Notes under the pieces: generated by a model | The model's input: the letters and a program-made list of their open reading frames with translations, nothing else | What the model was told of the DNA's origin: nothing | Database searches by the model: none | Shown: one piece after another, positions 63,710 to 64,000 of the stretch | Numbering within the stretch: the first letter of the stretch is position 1 | Layout: every line of letters begins with the position of its first letter | Program-made: the position numbers and the translations under genes | Assembly: GCA_022446905.1 (NCBI GenBank) | Contig: JAKVBT010000005.1 | Coordinates: 469,239 to 533,238 of the forward strand | Reading direction: 5' to 3' | Source: Phycisphaerales bacterium | GTDB lineage: Bacteria > Planctomycetota > Phycisphaerae > Phycisphaerales > SM1A02 | DNA: 64,000 nt

Positions 63710-63841
63710 ATGAGTGAAGAGCCTGTCATTGAAACGCAGCAGGACGCGGGCCATGGTCGTGGCTGTTGGACCATCGTCTTGGTCACCATCATCCTGCTCT
63801 TTGCCTTGCTGACAGCTTTCTTGGTGCTCACTGGAGGCTGA
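63710..63841 (+). CDS. Small single-helix membrane protein
   Basis: A 43-residue protein with an acidic N-terminus (SEEPVIETQQD), a GHGRGCW turn and a C-terminal membrane helix ending VLTGG. GGGAG lies upstream of the ATG at normal spacing. It diverges from sod and converges on an esterase-like gene. Function is unknown. Its short length keeps confidence moderate. Confidence 0.55.
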   Translation: MSEEPVIETQQDAGHGRGCWTIVLVTIILLFALLTAFLVLTGG

Positions 63842-63846
63842 AGCAA

Positions 63847-64000
63847 TCAGGTGCTGGCCCGTGGCGCAGCTAGTGCGGAAAACCACTCCTGAAGCGATTG
63901 CAGCATGGCAGGGCCAATGCCATGACCAATCTGCTCCGGGCACCAGGTGACGTCTGCGGCGGTCTGCGCTTGGTAGAAGGCAGCAATCTCTTCGCCGGAT
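63847..64000 (-). CDS. C-terminal end of a phospholipase/carboxylesterase-type hydrolase (partial)
   Basis: Fifty codons remain, running off the window edge. The piece EQIGHGIGPAMLQSLQEWF carries the catalytic-His segment of alpha/beta hydrolases of the phospholipase/carboxylesterase family (usually GHxI followed by a helix). The rest of the protein, including the nucleophile, lies outside the window, so the substrate cannot be guessed. Confidence 0.6.
   Translation of the reverse strand, partial: SGEEIAAFYQAQTAADVTWCPEQIGHGIGPAMLQSLQEWFSALAAPRAST

Overview
This window is about 57% GC by eye, densely coded, and uses many GTG and TTG starts and 1-8 base gene overlaps. It most likely comes from a member of the Planctomycetota, class Phycisphaerae. 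That is inference. It rests on secreted proteins with the Cys-rich 'GACC' module next to dockerin-like repeats, a PEP-CTERM-like sorting tail, a DUF1573 protein, and a conserved planctomycete-type operon of HflK/HflC-like (SPFH) proteins with an ABC transporter. No phage, insertion sequence, CRISPR array or rRNA was seen. Most of the window is core chromosome.

Layout. 1-8.7 kb: a minus-strand cluster (FHA protein, purA, start of another gene) diverges from hemW, an FkbM methyltransferase and a polytopic membrane protein. Then come a DUF1844 protein, a SurA-like lipoprotein, a YraN nuclease-like protein and a YpdA-like flavoprotein. 8.7-21.6 kb: a tandem pair of secreted helical paralogues, rlmN, the threonine-degradation pair tdh-kbl, a BtpA/SgcQ protein coupled to an S9 peptidase, an M20 amidohydrolase coupled to hutF, and an amino acid permease. 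21.6-28.1 kb: two very large secreted modular proteins on the minus strand, each followed by a hairpin. 28.1-36.2 kb: an ArsR-type regulator, tRNA-Leu, DUF1573-ispD-GT2/GtrA, and an ABC permease coupled to uvrA.

36.4-46.2 kb: a six-gene, tightly coupled plus-strand operon. It encodes a polytopic HflK-like protein, HflC, a second HflK-like protein, an ABC ATPase, a large ABC permease and a membrane-anchored repeat-like protein. This is the best candidate for an undescribed system: SPFH scaffold rings wired to an ABC exporter or membrane-remodelling machine.

46.2-64 kb: the coupled minus-strand run clcA-like, rnpA, yidD and FAH hydrolase; rpoZ-coaC; dnaG-rpoD; rpmB and clpX with a small membrane protein and tig; trpA and a MazG-type pyrophosphohydrolase; tRNA-Val; two more secreted proteins, one PEP-CTERM-like and one beta-propeller with GACC and dockerin modules; a Cys-rich Mn-type superoxide dismutase followed by two overlapping crcB fluoride-channel genes; a small membrane protein; and the end of an esterase gene.

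Functions rest on motif recognition by eye. No homology search was run.
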